Numbered from the stretch's first letter, positions 25,877-33,669 are shown. The stretch: DNA of 33,669 nucleotides from Clostridiales bacterium UBA4039 (GCA_002382805.1 DGAD01000020.1:1-33669); one strand, 5' to 3'. A program made the numbers and translations. Notes: a model not told the origin generated them from the sequence alone.

Positions 25877-26832
25877 ACGCTTTTCCTTTCTGTCTTACTC
25901 GCTCCATATGATGCAAGATAGATATCATTGTCAGCGCTACTGCCGCTCACGCCGATTGCACCATAGGTGACATCTTTATTCTTAAGTGGATAACCTCCAC
26001 CTAGAGTTATGATTTTCTCATCAACCATATCTTCCACCCCTTCAAAAGGGGCTCCTTGGCTGACCAATGTCTTAAGTTCATGGGTCGGCATCTGAAGAGC
26101 TGCCGATGTGAATGCTTTTTTCTCAGCAAGTCCTTTGCTAATAAAAAATGCATCATCCATCATTTGAGTTAAAATACTGACGCCGTCTTTGTTGGCTATA
26201 CTGATGACAACTTTTGCTCCCATGCGTTTTGCTTCATTTTCAATTACGCTTGCGATGTGTTTTGCCAAATCCAGGGTCATGCTTTTTGGGTGTGCTCCTA
26301 CTGGACTTGAGGTATCCATGGATTGGAGAACTAAGTCTCTAAACTCAAGTCTTCTTGCCAGAACAAAGAGATAATCCGATAACCTGTTGATGTACTTCCT
26401 AATGCTTGTCTGTATGTTTTTGATCTCTATCAGATGGGTTAACCGTCGCTCTGCTCGTCTCGCTATGGTTCTTGCCAAATCAATCTGGGCTGCGACCTTA
26501 AGGTCTCCCGGATAAATGAAGTGGTCAAGGGGCGGAAACAGCTGTTGATTATGATCAATGGCCTGTTCTAGGGCTTTTGTGTCCTCCTGTGTATCGATGT
26601 CTTTTTCAAAGTCTGATGCGATAACTGCCATGATGTCTTTTAATCGTTTTTGTATGTTCAGTAATTCGCTCGCTATATCGTCCTCTTGAAGGGTTGATCG
26701 TACAATGCCAATGGCACTGGTTAACTCATCGATATTACCTAAAGTCTCAATATGTATGTCGGTTTTATGTACGCGCTGTCCGTTAAATAAGTCTGTCATT
26801 CCACCGTCGCCTTTTTTTGTATATACACTCAC
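25873..26832 (-). CDS. pduO: PduO-type cob(I)alamin adenosyltransferase with C-terminal GlcG/HbpS-like domain
   Basis: A 319-residue two-domain protein. Residues 1-175 are the PduO-type ATP:cob(I)alamin adenosyltransferase, with N-terminal ATP motif YTKKGDGGMTDLFNG and the ARRAERRL helix. It makes adenosylcobalamin, the cofactor of PduCDE. Residues about 185-319 are a GlcG/HbpS-like domain (DUF336 type) with LGGGYPL and AIGVSGSSADNDIYLA; Salmonella PduO also carries such a domain, which can bind heme. Translation begins at GTG 26832, preceded by GGTGGTGAAG. Together with PduS and PduGH it forms the B12 maintenance set. Confidence 0.94.
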   Translation of the reverse strand: MSVYTKKGDGGMTDLFNGQRVHKTDIHIETLGNIDELTSAIGIVRSTLQEDDIASELLNIQKRLKDIMAVIASDFEKDIDTQEDTKALEQAIDHNQQLFPPLDHFIYPGDLKVAAQIDLARTIARRAERRLTHLIEIKNIQTSIRKYINRLSDYLFVLARRLEFRDLVLQSMDTSSPVGAHPKSMTLDLAKHIASVIENEAKRMGAKVVISIANKDGVSILTQMMDDAFFISKGLAEKKAFTSAALQMPTHELKTLVSQGAPFEGVEDMVDEKIITLGGGYPLKNKDVTYGAIGVSGSSADNDIYLASYGASKTERKSV

Positions 26833-26844
26833 ATCTTCACCACC

Positions 26845-27165
26845 TTATATAAAGGGCTTATTCTTGGTATATCGTGCTGCATTTTGTCCTGTCTGTCTTG
26901 GGGTCCTTGGTTCAAAGGCAACCTTAGCTAGACCAACTTGGGTATTAAAGGCAAGGGCTACCTTGGTTTTATAGATGCCAATGCCGGTTCCAAGGGCTGA
27001 TTGCTTTGCCGCCTTATTTGCTAATGTCTCTGCAACATGTTTTAAAGGTTCATCTATTGTCTGGGCGAGACCGCCTTCTTCTTCAATTCCAGCTAATACT
27101 TCTTGTAATGTTTTTTTATCCGGTTCATAACTCGCTACGATGATACTCGTTTTTAGATTTTTCAT
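26845..27165 (-). CDS. pduH: Diol dehydratase reactivase small subunit
   Basis: A 106-residue protein of the PduH/DdrB/DhaG family, structurally related to the dehydratase beta subunit. The segment EVLAGIEEEGG matches the EILAGIEEEGM of PduD in this same window. It works with PduG as the chaperone-like factor that exchanges damaged cobalamin in the diol dehydratase. The ATG overlaps the pduG stop by 4 nt, indicating coupled translation. Confidence 0.92.
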   Translation of the reverse strand: MKNLKTSIIVASYEPDKKTLQEVLAGIEEEGGLAQTIDEPLKHVAETLANKAAKQSALGTGIGIYKTKVALAFNTQVGLAKVAFEPRTPRQTGQNAARYTKNKPFI

Positions 27166-28979
27166 TGAAACGCCTCACTTAAATAGCTCATGACTAATCC
27201 AGTCGCTACTGCATTTCTGGGTCCTAAGACACCACGAATGTCTCCACGTCCGGCAACAATGTTATACTTAGCCAGTTCCTGTTGAATCAACTCCGGTATC
27301 TCTTGATCTAGGGCTGAACCTCCGAGGATAACGACATTGGGAATCTGTCGTATATCACCATTTGGCGCCACTTTTTCCAACGCTCTTAGCGCATTCGTTA
27401 CAAAGACTTTTTGCTTAATCTCCTGGCGCACAGTTGTAATACGCTCTAAGGATAAATCTGTTATTATAGGAATCAGTTCACTGTCTGTAACCACTACAAC
27501 ACGTGCATAGAGTTTTGCCGGTAAGGGTTTATGATGAAAAACCACCTCGCCGTTTTCCATGGTCATATGATATAAGGAATTAACTTTGGCAATGGGATAG
27601 CGCTTAATTAACTCTGCCATCGTTAGGTTTTCTAGGCGTAATTCCTTGTCAATCAACATGGTTACAAAGCTTCCTGCACCTGCTAAGTGTATCGAGCGAA
27701 CTTCACCTTTTTTGTCAAGCAAGGCTGCATCGGTTGATCCTCCACCCAAATCCAGTATGGCTATGGGAAGTTGTGTGCCTTTGGTTGTCATCGCTCCGAT
27801 GGCTGCCATCACCGCCTCAACACCTGCCACTTTTACCGGGATGTTCAACTGCTCTTCGAGCTGTCTTGCTAATCGATTCATCGGAAGCTTATCTGCCTTA
27901 ACCATGGCTGCGATTGCAACAGCTTTTTCCATAGCCACCTCATCTGCAAGAGCTCCTTTAACTTTAACCGGAACAAAGGTGTCAATGGCTAGTAAGTCAT
28001 TAATACTTAACTTCGTTGTAGATTCTTCCGATAGTTCCGATAGGTTCTGCTTCATGCGATGAAGCATGTCGCCTACATAAGTTCCCTGTTCTCCTTGAAT
28101 GTCTTTGATGTCTCCTACGGTTTGGACTGCTTCCATAATCGCTCTAGCTCCTGCATCAATAGATATCGAAACCGTTTTGTCTTCGTAGTCTTTCAAGGTT
28201 AAACTTCCTGCTTCAACTTTAACTTCCCGCATGCCACCTTCTGCATTTTTTACAACAACTGCTGACTTTTTGCCAATCAGACTTTTGGATATTGGAATCA
28301 CCGCTGATGTTTCCGACGGTGATAGGTCAAAAAGTTTTGCAATGCCGTACGGGTTGGATAATGTTTTTATAGTCATCCCTGGGATGGCTACTTCAATAGC
28401 GGCCATTTTACCTATCGGAAGTTTATCAATGCCACTCACTTCATCTATAATCGGAATTTTTTTGGTCAAACGATTGTAGACTAGAACGGCTTCGTCGCGT
28501 TGTAAGATGAGGCCGACGATATTTTGTTCTGCCGCATTAATGCATTTGGCACAAAATTCATAATCCATAGTTTCAGGAACCATCACCAAGAGGGGTTCTT
28601 TGTGACGTATCTCAATGAGGTCTTTGATAAATATGGTTCTTCCTACGCCCACACCTTGACCTGCAGGTGTGTCCGGGTTGTGTCCAACCATTGTCGAATC
28701 TGTGATAATGGTCTCTGTAATGGTCTCCATGGCCGTATCGCCAATGACCGGGGCCGCTTCATTTAATCGGATGAGGGATAAGTCCCTTACTTGCATCTTT
28801 TCCTTAAGCATGGCATGACGCAAACCTTCTTTGATACCTTTGATGTTATGAATTGTCCCTTTGGTTCCTGTCGTCTCGACTTCTGCATAGGAGAGAAAAT
28901 GCATATATCCTTGTTCATCGACCTTTGCAATACTGATTTCAGTTGTTGAATTTCCGATATCTACACCGGCTATGAGCAT
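27162..28979 (-). CDS. pduG: Diol dehydratase reactivase large subunit
   Basis: A 605-residue actin-like ATPase of the PduG/DdrA/DhaF family (Salmonella PduG is 610). The N-terminal phosphate loop LIAGVDIGNSTTEIS, a second motif ILDLGGGSTDAALLD at about residue 410 and the C-terminal VVILGGSALDQEIPELI match the family. It uses ATP hydrolysis to release inactivated cobalamin from PduCDE together with PduH. The start is the ATG at 28979, preceded by GGTGATGAT. Its presence confirms that the dehydratase is the B12-dependent type, not a glycyl-radical enzyme. Confidence 0.95.
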   Translation of the reverse strand: MLIAGVDIGNSTTEISIAKVDEQGYMHFLSYAEVETTGTKGTIHNIKGIKEGLRHAMLKEKMQVRDLSLIRLNEAAPVIGDTAMETITETIITDSTMVGHNPDTPAGQGVGVGRTIFIKDLIEIRHKEPLLVMVPETMDYEFCAKCINAAEQNIVGLILQRDEAVLVYNRLTKKIPIIDEVSGIDKLPIGKMAAIEVAIPGMTIKTLSNPYGIAKLFDLSPSETSAVIPISKSLIGKKSAVVVKNAEGGMREVKVEAGSLTLKDYEDKTVSISIDAGARAIMEAVQTVGDIKDIQGEQGTYVGDMLHRMKQNLSELSEESTTKLSINDLLAIDTFVPVKVKGALADEVAMEKAVAIAAMVKADKLPMNRLARQLEEQLNIPVKVAGVEAVMAAIGAMTTKGTQLPIAILDLGGGSTDAALLDKKGEVRSIHLAGAGSFVTMLIDKELRLENLTMAELIKRYPIAKVNSLYHMTMENGEVVFHHKPLPAKLYARVVVVTDSELIPIITDLSLERITTVRQEIKQKVFVTNALRALEKVAPNGDIRQIPNVVILGGSALDQEIPELIQQELAKYNIVAGRGDIRGVLGPRNAVATGLVMSYLSEAFQ

Positions 28980-28995
28980 ATCATCACCATTTTCT

Positions 28996-29394
28996 CTACT
29001 GTTTTAGTAAGTCGCGTTTTTTATAGACATATAATGTCTCTTCAATGAAGTCTGCACATACTTGTGCATCATATTCTGTTCGAAGCCTACTACTAAGGGC
29101 TTTTAACTCTTCTTCTGTGGAACGATAAGGTCGCAACATATTGTACATATCAAGGATTTCATCATCAGGAATTTCAATCAGTTCTGCGGATCGAACAAAG
29201 TTCTGTGCCAGTTGAATCTTACCTTCTTGTCTTGCTACTTCTGCTTGCAAGACTAAGACTTCCTTGGATATCTTAATATCTTCTGCCGTTACATCTCCAG
29301 CAACAATGGCTTCTAATGTAATCTCATCAAGACCCTTTCCACTTTTACTTTTGATAATATTGGGATGTTTTTCTTTTAACGGATATAAGTCCAT
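28996..29394 (-). CDS. pduE: Propanediol (diol) dehydratase small subunit
   Basis: A 132-residue gamma subunit of the B12-dependent diol/glycerol dehydratase. Family segments: YPLKEKHPNIIKSKSGKGL, LDEITLEAIVAGDV and FVRSAELIEIPDDEIL. It is shorter than Salmonella PduE (173) and lacks the extra N-terminal region found there, so only PduD carries a targeting peptide in this complex. Good ribosome site GGAGGTAAGT before the ATG. Confidence 0.94.
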   Translation of the reverse strand: MDLYPLKEKHPNIIKSKSGKGLDEITLEAIVAGDVTAEDIKISKEVLVLQAEVARQEGKIQLAQNFVRSAELIEIPDDEILDMYNMLRPYRSTEEELKALSSRLRTEYDAQVCADFIEETLYVYKKRDLLKQ

Positions 29395-29403
29395 ACTTAC
29401 CTC

Positions 29404-30054
29404 CTACATAGGTACTTCTATTTCAATATACGGGCCACGTTTGACGACATATTCCGTCTCCTTGGTATGCATTAAAGCTGCTCGAACTTGGTACTTAGGT
29501 CTGGAAGTGATGTCATTGATAACTTTTACCGGTTTGACCTGCTCTCCTTTTGCATACTTTGCCGCATTTTTCCCGATTTGTCGATACATCTTAAGCGTAA
29601 TGATGGGCGCTTGGGGAAATAGTTCAAGATTTGTCAAAGGATACAAGTCTTTTTGATGAATGACTGTCGTCCCTTTAGACTGGATACCAACAGCAATTCC
29701 TGAACCTACAAGCTTGGCTACATCATTGGCGATAAAGGCAACATCCGATGTCCTTGTTCCACGGATCACGCGGGGAATCATGCCTTCTTCTTCAATTCCC
29801 GCCAAGATTTCCTTAAGAACTACCATATGGTCTAGTCCATTAATCGTTTTGTGGATATGCAGACCATAGGCTGGGCCAATAGCCACCCCAACTTCTTTTA
29901 CATCTTGACTGGGTTTGACGGTTCCTAGCTGTTTAAGCTCTCCTACTTGGGTTTTATCTTCTGTCGGCATCTTAGATTCTGTCATTGTACTTATGACCTT
30001 GTTCACCGCTTCGACAATTTCTTCGACAGTGATGTCTCGGTTGAATGTATTCAT
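29404..30054 (-). CDS. pduD: Propanediol (diol) dehydratase medium subunit
   Basis: A 216-residue beta subunit. Residues 8-22 (ITVEEIVEAVNKVIS) form an amphipathic helix matching the PduD encapsulation signal, then a flexible linker to about residue 45. The core includes VAIGPAYGLHIHKTINGLDH and EILAGIEEEGM, which contribute to the cobalamin-binding face. It should deliver the whole PduCDE complex into the compartment. AAGGAGGTG precedes the ATG. Confidence 0.95.
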   Translation of the reverse strand: MNTFNRDITVEEIVEAVNKVISTMTESKMPTEDKTQVGELKQLGTVKPSQDVKEVGVAIGPAYGLHIHKTINGLDHMVVLKEILAGIEEEGMIPRVIRGTRTSDVAFIANDVAKLVGSGIAVGIQSKGTTVIHQKDLYPLTNLELFPQAPIITLKMYRQIGKNAAKYAKGEQVKPVKVINDITSRPKYQVRAALMHTKETEYVVKRGPYIEIEVPM

Positions 30055-30067
30055 CTATGACACCTCC

Positions 30068-31732
30068 TTATAAATCATCCAGTTGAATTATGTGGGGGAT
30101 TTTTTTTATTTCATCCCAGCGCTTTTCATCCATGACATACCCCGTTCCCGGTCCTTTGTAGGTGTTGGGATAGTTAACAGTACTCATAACATCATAGGAT
30201 TCATTTAATATGGCTGAGGTTTGAAGATAATCGCCAGATAATCTTTGTTTTAACATACTTAAGACCATATCCGCCTCTTCTTCAAATCCAGACTTATATA
30301 AGGCTTTAATAACATCAATCCCCGTTACTTTGTCTTGCATCATCTTGTCAATCGCCTGCAAGTCTGAGACAACATCCCGATCTGGAACATCTCGACTGCC
30401 ATGGGCATAGGTAATCGCTTCGACTTCTTCATCTGTTACTTGTCCAAGTTCCAGAGTTTCTATAATCGCTTTCATGGCTTTTGCCGCTCTGTTTCTCACA
30501 CGAATAACGTCTTCTTCTTTGACCGGTCTAAGACCACCATCTACTTTTAAATCCCGCTGCAACACATTGTAGTCATCAAAATCTTCTGCATCAAAGTTTG
30601 AACCGGCAAACATATTGTCTTCATTAGGAACGCCGCTATATCCACTAAAGATAAAATCGGTTCCGGGTAAAAACTGCATCATGGTTCGAGCGGTTCTTCG
30701 CATATCCGAATGACTAAAATTCTGATCATTGGAGGATGCACATTCTAAATCAAGGGAAGATGCAATCAGGTTTTCTGCCAACACAGCACGTATTCCTGAG
30801 GGCACTGCTGATGTGACACCAATACAACTTACGGAACCATTTTGAATCCCTTGAACGCCCGCCCCTTTGGTAACCATGAGACATCTTGTCTCAAGATAAA
30901 GCATGGATTTGCCATCGGCGCTTCCCATCAACACTTCAGAACCTGTCCCTGAGGTAAAGCGTGTCTTTAAACCACGGGAGGCATAAGCTGATGCCAAAAA
31001 CGCTTTGGAATAAGGTGTATCATCCCCATCCATAAAAACAGCTTCTGTTCCATAGACACTCATGGTCTCGGCATAAGTTGTAAAACCACGCATACCTAGC
31101 TGTAACTCAACAGCTTCTTCAACTGCACATTGGGTTAAAACCCCTTTGGAACCAATCTGGGCTCCAACTAATAATCCTACTGCTGTTAACGGTGCATATC
31201 TTGCAATACCAACGGTTGTCTCTTCCTCACGAAAACCACGAAGCGCGCCTTCAGCCGCATCCGCAGCAATCAAAATCGGATTGTCTTTTGCATTGGTAAT
31301 ATGTGCTTGATTTGCAGGGAACAAACGCCCACGCATTTTTTGCATTGCCATCATCATCTCAACAACATTAAGCTCATTAAGCACTTCGGTAACTCGGGCT
31401 GGGGTCAGTCCTTTAAAAATATTTATGATCTGTTGTCGATCAACGTGAATATCAACCAATAATCTAGCTATTTGTATCGGCGACAACGCCATGCTCTCTT
31501 GCGCCGTCTTGACATCAATGTAATGATCTGCTATGAATTCATCAATAAAGTCAAATTCTTCACGATTTTTTCCATCCAGCTCAATCACTCGGTTATTGTC
31601 AATGATTAAGCTTGCCTTTGGATCATAAGGGCTTGACATCGCCACAAATCCTTTTTCCGGCCACTCATCAATAAAACCATCTTGGTTGACAGGACGCTGA
31701 TCGAGAATCTCCATTCTTCGAGAGCGTTTCAC
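30068..31732 (-). CDS. pduC: B12-dependent propanediol (diol) dehydratase large subunit
   Basis: A 554-residue catalytic subunit, the same length as Salmonella PduC, converting 1,2-propanediol to propionaldehyde with adenosylcobalamin. The active-site residues known from the Klebsiella diol dehydratase (H143, E170, E221, Q296, D335, S362) are all present, shifted by one: H144, E171, E222, Q297, D336, S363. Start taken as GTG 31732, 5 nt after GAGGTGA, giving MKRSRRMEILDQRPVNQDG like other PduC proteins. The GTG at 31741 lies inside that ribosome site. The gene directly follows the aldolase. Confidence 0.95.
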   Translation of the reverse strand: MKRSRRMEILDQRPVNQDGFIDEWPEKGFVAMSSPYDPKASLIIDNNRVIELDGKNREEFDFIDEFIADHYIDVKTAQESMALSPIQIARLLVDIHVDRQQIINIFKGLTPARVTEVLNELNVVEMMMAMQKMRGRLFPANQAHITNAKDNPILIAADAAEGALRGFREEETTVGIARYAPLTAVGLLVGAQIGSKGVLTQCAVEEAVELQLGMRGFTTYAETMSVYGTEAVFMDGDDTPYSKAFLASAYASRGLKTRFTSGTGSEVLMGSADGKSMLYLETRCLMVTKGAGVQGIQNGSVSCIGVTSAVPSGIRAVLAENLIASSLDLECASSNDQNFSHSDMRRTARTMMQFLPGTDFIFSGYSGVPNEDNMFAGSNFDAEDFDDYNVLQRDLKVDGGLRPVKEEDVIRVRNRAAKAMKAIIETLELGQVTDEEVEAITYAHGSRDVPDRDVVSDLQAIDKMMQDKVTGIDVIKALYKSGFEEEADMVLSMLKQRLSGDYLQTSAILNESYDVMSTVNYPNTYKGPGTGYVMDEKRWDEIKKIPHIIQLDDL

Positions 31733-31743
31733 ATTGCTCACCT

Positions 31744-32517
31744 CTATTTCAACTGCTCAATAACACGTTTTACAATTTCTGCAATTGCTGCTTCACTTGC
31801 GTCTGTTTTTGCTGGTGAATTTGTTTTTGTTGAACACGCGCCACTTTGGCAGTCTACCGGATGACGACCTGGTACATCAAATTGTTTACGAAGTTCGTAT
31901 AATCGAGCCACTTCTTCAGATGGTAATTCTTTTGCCCCACCTAAAGCTTTTGCTTTGTATGCCAAAGATGCATAGAACTCTAAGCTTTCCATTTTAAAGT
32001 AGGCTGACATCAAATCATGTCCCCATGCCAAAGCTCCGTGGTTTTCAAGAAGCACTGCATCATAACAGTCAAGGTAAGGTTCAACTGCATCTGGAATCTC
32101 CATTGTTGAAGGTAAACCGTATTTTGCAATTGGAACTTCGCCTAAGAAGATAACCGCTTCAGGCATTATTTTTTCTGTTAGTGGAATACCTGCGATTGCG
32201 TATGCTGTTGCATATTGTGGATGTGCATGAACAACAGAGTTAACGTCTGGACGTTCTTTGTAAATACGCATGTGCATCTTAATCTCTGAAGATGGTTTCC
32301 ATTGACCATTAGGTTGCTTTAAGTTTCCATCTGCATCGACTTTACAGATCATGTCTGGTGTCATAAAACCTTTAGACACGCCTGTTGGTGTACATAAAAA
32401 TGTGTTCTCATCGAGTTTCACTGAAAAGTTCCCGTCGTTTGCTGCAACCATTTCACGTTGGTAAATGCGTTGACCAATTTCACACATTTGTTTTTTTACT
32501 TCAAATTCATTAAACAT
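31744..32517 (-). CDS. fucA: Class II L-fuculose-phosphate aldolase with C-terminal encapsulation-like peptide
   Basis: A 257-residue class II aldolase of the FucA/AraD family, cleaving L-fuculose-1-phosphate to DHAP and L-lactaldehyde. The zinc ligands H98 and H100 (VVHAHPQYATA) and H160 (ENHGALAWG) and the catalytic Glu region (E78 in SSEIKMHMR) are visible. After the core ends at about residue 222 there is a linker and then residues 241-257 (SEAAIAEIVKRVIEQLK). This is an amphipathic helix like BMC targeting peptides, absent from ordinary FucA (about 215 residues). It is the first gene of the BMC operon, with GGAGG before the ATG. Action on rhamnulose-1-phosphate is also possible. Confidence 0.93.
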   Translation of the reverse strand: MFNEFEVKKQMCEIGQRIYQREMVAANDGNFSVKLDENTFLCTPTGVSKGFMTPDMICKVDADGNLKQPNGQWKPSSEIKMHMRIYKERPDVNSVVHAHPQYATAYAIAGIPLTEKIMPEAVIFLGEVPIAKYGLPSTMEIPDAVEPYLDCYDAVLLENHGALAWGHDLMSAYFKMESLEFYASLAYKAKALGGAKELPSEEVARLYELRKQFDVPGRHPVDCQSGACSTKTNSPAKTDASEAAIAEIVKRVIEQLK

Positions 32518-32541
32518 AGCTTACCTCCAAATAATTCTTGA

Positions 32542-32561
32542 TTTATGTTGTTTTATGTTGT
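32542..32561 (-). repeat. 10-bp tandem repeat in the leader of the BMC operon
   Basis: TTTATGTTGT occurs twice in direct succession (32542-32551, 32552-32561), and a partial third copy follows. It lies between the promoter and the fucA ribosome site, so it is in the 5' untranslated RNA or acts as an operator. One-turn spacing would suit protein binding on one face. Confidence 0.45.
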
Positions 32562-32581
32562 TTTATCTTTATTTCATTCTA

Positions 32582-32610
32582 ATAGTACCACTTAACCCCA
32601 CTAATGTCAA
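32582..32610 (-). promoter_or_regulatory. Strong sigma-A promoter of the BMC operon
   Basis: On the minus strand a perfect TTGACA (32610-32605) and TACTAT (32587-32582) have an exact 17-nt spacer. The predicted transcript starts near 32575, about 58 nt before fucA. The spacer and upstream flank carry two GGGGTWAA-like elements 23 bp apart. Confidence 0.75.
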
Positions 32611-32670
32611 TGAATTTACCCCTGTTTTTATGTGTTTTTTTGTGGATTATCCTTGTTTTCTTCTAAGGCC

Positions 32671-32720
32671 AAAAAATGCCCCAGGAAATATATCAATACT
32701 CGATATATTTCCTGGGGCAT
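32671..32720 (-). terminator. Rho-independent terminator ahead of the BMC operon
   Basis: A perfect 19-bp stem (32676-32694 with 32702-32720) around a 7-nt loop is followed on the minus strand by TTTTTT (32676-32671). It ends minus-strand transcription from the lipoprotein region and insulates the BMC promoter. There is no T-run on the plus side. Confidence 0.88.
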
Positions 32721-32904
32721 TACGGCTCTGAAACAACGCTTTTCTTTCTTTTTGTGTTTGTTTTAGTTTTTTTAAAAGGTATTTGATTTTCTCCTCTTCT
32801 TCAAAGGTAATCCTTAAGATATTTTCAAGTTTCTCCTGCAAAATCTAAATAACAAAAAACCAACTTTTCACTGTGGTATTTTATGAATATACTTATTATC
32901 ATCA

Positions 32905-33288
32905 TTATTCATAATCTCTCCATTCTGTGTAAACAAATTCGTAATCCTCTCCTATTGTAAAGCTTCCTCTTGTATATGCCCATTTTTCCTGTTTTATATC
33001 GTTTAAACGTTTGTATATATTCTCATGATTGATCTGTTCCAATTCTTTCGGATGCACATATAGAATCACTATATGTGGTAATATTTCCTCTTCTTTAAAT
33101 AATTTCCTTACTGTATCTATATCAATGTCTCTATTACTTTTATATTCAGGATCTTCTACAATTATCGAGAAATGTACATCTCTAATTTCTGACTGATGTT
33201 CCATAAACTCCCTAACAGTCATATCCGGATGTTCACCTCTCAATGAGTGACCACCTGTATTAAAGAACACCTTGTAATCCTTATACAC
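32905..33288 (-). CDS. Unknown protein, probably the detached C-terminal part of the upstream lipoprotein
   Basis: A 127-residue frame beginning at a GTG with no good ribosome site. It lies in exactly the same reading frame as the lipoprotein fragment upstream, separated from it only by TGA GAA. The sequence is soluble and mixed alpha/beta, rich in Glu, Asp, Tyr and Ile (for example FSIIVEDPEYKS and PHIVILYVHPKEL), with no known motif recognised. The simplest reading is one extracellular lipoprotein of unknown function split by a nonsense codon. Independent translation from GTG 33288 or TGA read-through are alternatives. Confidence 0.5.
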   Translation of the reverse strand: MYKDYKVFFNTGGHSLRGEHPDMTVREFMEHQSEIRDVHFSIIVEDPEYKSNRDIDIDTVRKLFKEEEILPHIVILYVHPKELEQINHENIYKRLNDIKQEKWAYTRGSFTIGEDYEFVYTEWRDYE

Positions 33289-33291
33289 TTC

Positions 33292-33669
33292 TCATACGAT
33301 TTTGCTTAGTTCTTCTTCGACTTCATCTCTGAGATAAAGCATTAGGTAACTATCATGAATATCTCCTGTTTTATGGTTTAAGTAAACTGTTATTCTGTCT
33401 GGAAATTCTGTAGATTTAACTATAAATACATCCTCTCCAGATGCTGAGGTTAATGGTTCATCTTCCAAAAAGATAAACTCGTGTCCATAACGTTCATTCA
33501 TCCTGTTTATAATATAATCTTCCTTTTCTTCTCCTAACGTCTCCCAAATGGGTATTAGTGGTTCTTCCTTCTTACATGCTGTTAGACCAACAAACATAAT
33601 AATCAGTAGTATGCTTATTATAGGGTTTTTCAGTTTTTTTAAACGTTTTATAGTAAGCGCTAAATAACC
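33292..33669 (-). CDS. Putative lipoprotein of unknown function, start beyond window, ending at an in-frame TGA
   Basis: The frame is open from the window edge to a TGA at 33294-33292 (125 visible codons). An ATG at 33597 would cut a signal peptide in half: upstream in-frame codons read KRLKKLKNPIISILLII, and the segment continues MFVGLTAC, a lipobox with Cys then KKEE. The true start is therefore outside the window. The mature part (YIINRMNERYGHEFIFLEDE...) resembles small clostridial lipoproteins only in general character; I do not recognise a family. The reading frame continues past the stop into 32905-33288. Confidence 0.6.
   Translation of the reverse strand, partial: GYLALTIKRLKKLKNPIISILLIIMFVGLTACKKEEPLIPIWETLGEEKEDYIINRMNERYGHEFIFLEDEPLTSASGEDVFIVKSTEFPDRITVYLNHKTGDIHDSYLMLYLRDEVEEELSKIV

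Larger units (their letters stand above)
32518..32904. other. Intergenic region between fucA and the lipoprotein locus
   Basis: This 387-nt stretch holds the fucA leader with its 10-bp tandem repeat, the BMC-operon promoter and a strong terminator. A 64-codon TTG-initiated frame (32647-32841, minus) runs straight through the terminator stem, so it is not credible as a complete gene. Nothing else was recognised between 32721 and 32904. Confidence 0.6.

Noticed and set aside
27646..28062. 138-residue plus-strand frame
   Set aside because: Antisense to pduG, which is unambiguous; no independent support.
30068..31732. Possibility that the dehydratase locus is a glycyl-radical type
   Set aside because: All cobalamin diol-dehydratase active-site residues, both smaller subunits, the reactivase and the adenosyltransferase are present; no glycyl-radical enzyme or activase was found.
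32647..32841. 64-residue minus-strand frame with a Lys/Glu-rich N-terminal half
   Set aside because: It starts at TTG and its second half is encoded by the stem of a strong terminator, so a full transcript would rarely exist. A shorter peptide cannot be excluded, but there is no positive evidence.

Overview
The window looks like the chromosome of a low-GC, anaerobic Gram-positive bacterium (Clostridia; a Lachnospirales-like lineage is my inference). The grounds are AT-rich DNA, strong AAGGAGG-type ribosome sites, a SigI/RsgI sigma-anti-sigma pair, a YesM/YesN-type two-component system and clostridial-style lipoproteins. Almost every gene is on the minus strand. No tRNA, rRNA, CRISPR array, transposase or phage gene was seen.

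Layout from left to right: (1) 1-2044, rsgI (cut by the window edge) and sigI. (2) 2132-5117, a GH42 beta-galactosidase with a divergent AraC regulator. (3) 5112-12017, a minus-strand operon reading RbsA-type ATPase, RbsC-type permease, lipoprotein sugar-binding protein, L-fucose isomerase FucI and FGGY kinase (FucK/RhaB-like). (4) 12299-13900, a CPA-type cation/proton antiporter on the plus strand. (5) 13905-18275, a three-component sensor: YesN-type response regulator, YesM-type histidine kinase and a membrane-anchored sugar-binding protein. (6) 18467-32517, a long minus-strand bacterial microcompartment (BMC) operon reading fucA, pduC, pduD, pduE, pduG, pduH, pduO, pduP, Zn-alcohol dehydrogenase, four BMC-H shell genes, pduL, pduN, pduS, pduT, fucU. 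(7) 32905-33669, a lipoprotein reading frame interrupted by an in-frame TGA.

Together, regions 3, 5 and 6 encode a complete-looking L-fucose (6-deoxyhexose) utilisation system. Sugar is sensed by the anchored binding protein and kinase and imported by the ABC transporter. FucU, FucI and the kinase convert it to fuculose-1-phosphate, which FucA cleaves to DHAP and lactaldehyde. Lactaldehyde is presumably reduced to 1,2-propanediol, which the B12-dependent diol dehydratase PduCDE dehydrates to propionaldehyde. PduP makes propionyl-CoA, and PduL converts it to propionyl-phosphate. Encapsulation-like amphipathic peptides are visible on FucA (C-terminus) and on PduD, PduP, PduL and the Zn-alcohol dehydrogenase (N-termini). 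This suggests that the compartment also takes in the aldolase and lactaldehyde steps, unlike the classical Salmonella pdu organelle.

The observations most worth follow-up are: the encapsulated aldolase combined with a B12-dependent dehydratase; a BMC-H shell gene with a lysine-rich N-terminal tail and two plausible start sites; a perfect 14-bp direct repeat at 21-bp spacing in front of the transporter operon (probable YesN-type operator); an RsgI with a long charged coiled-coil and poly-Asp sensor domain; and large stem-loops inside the operons.
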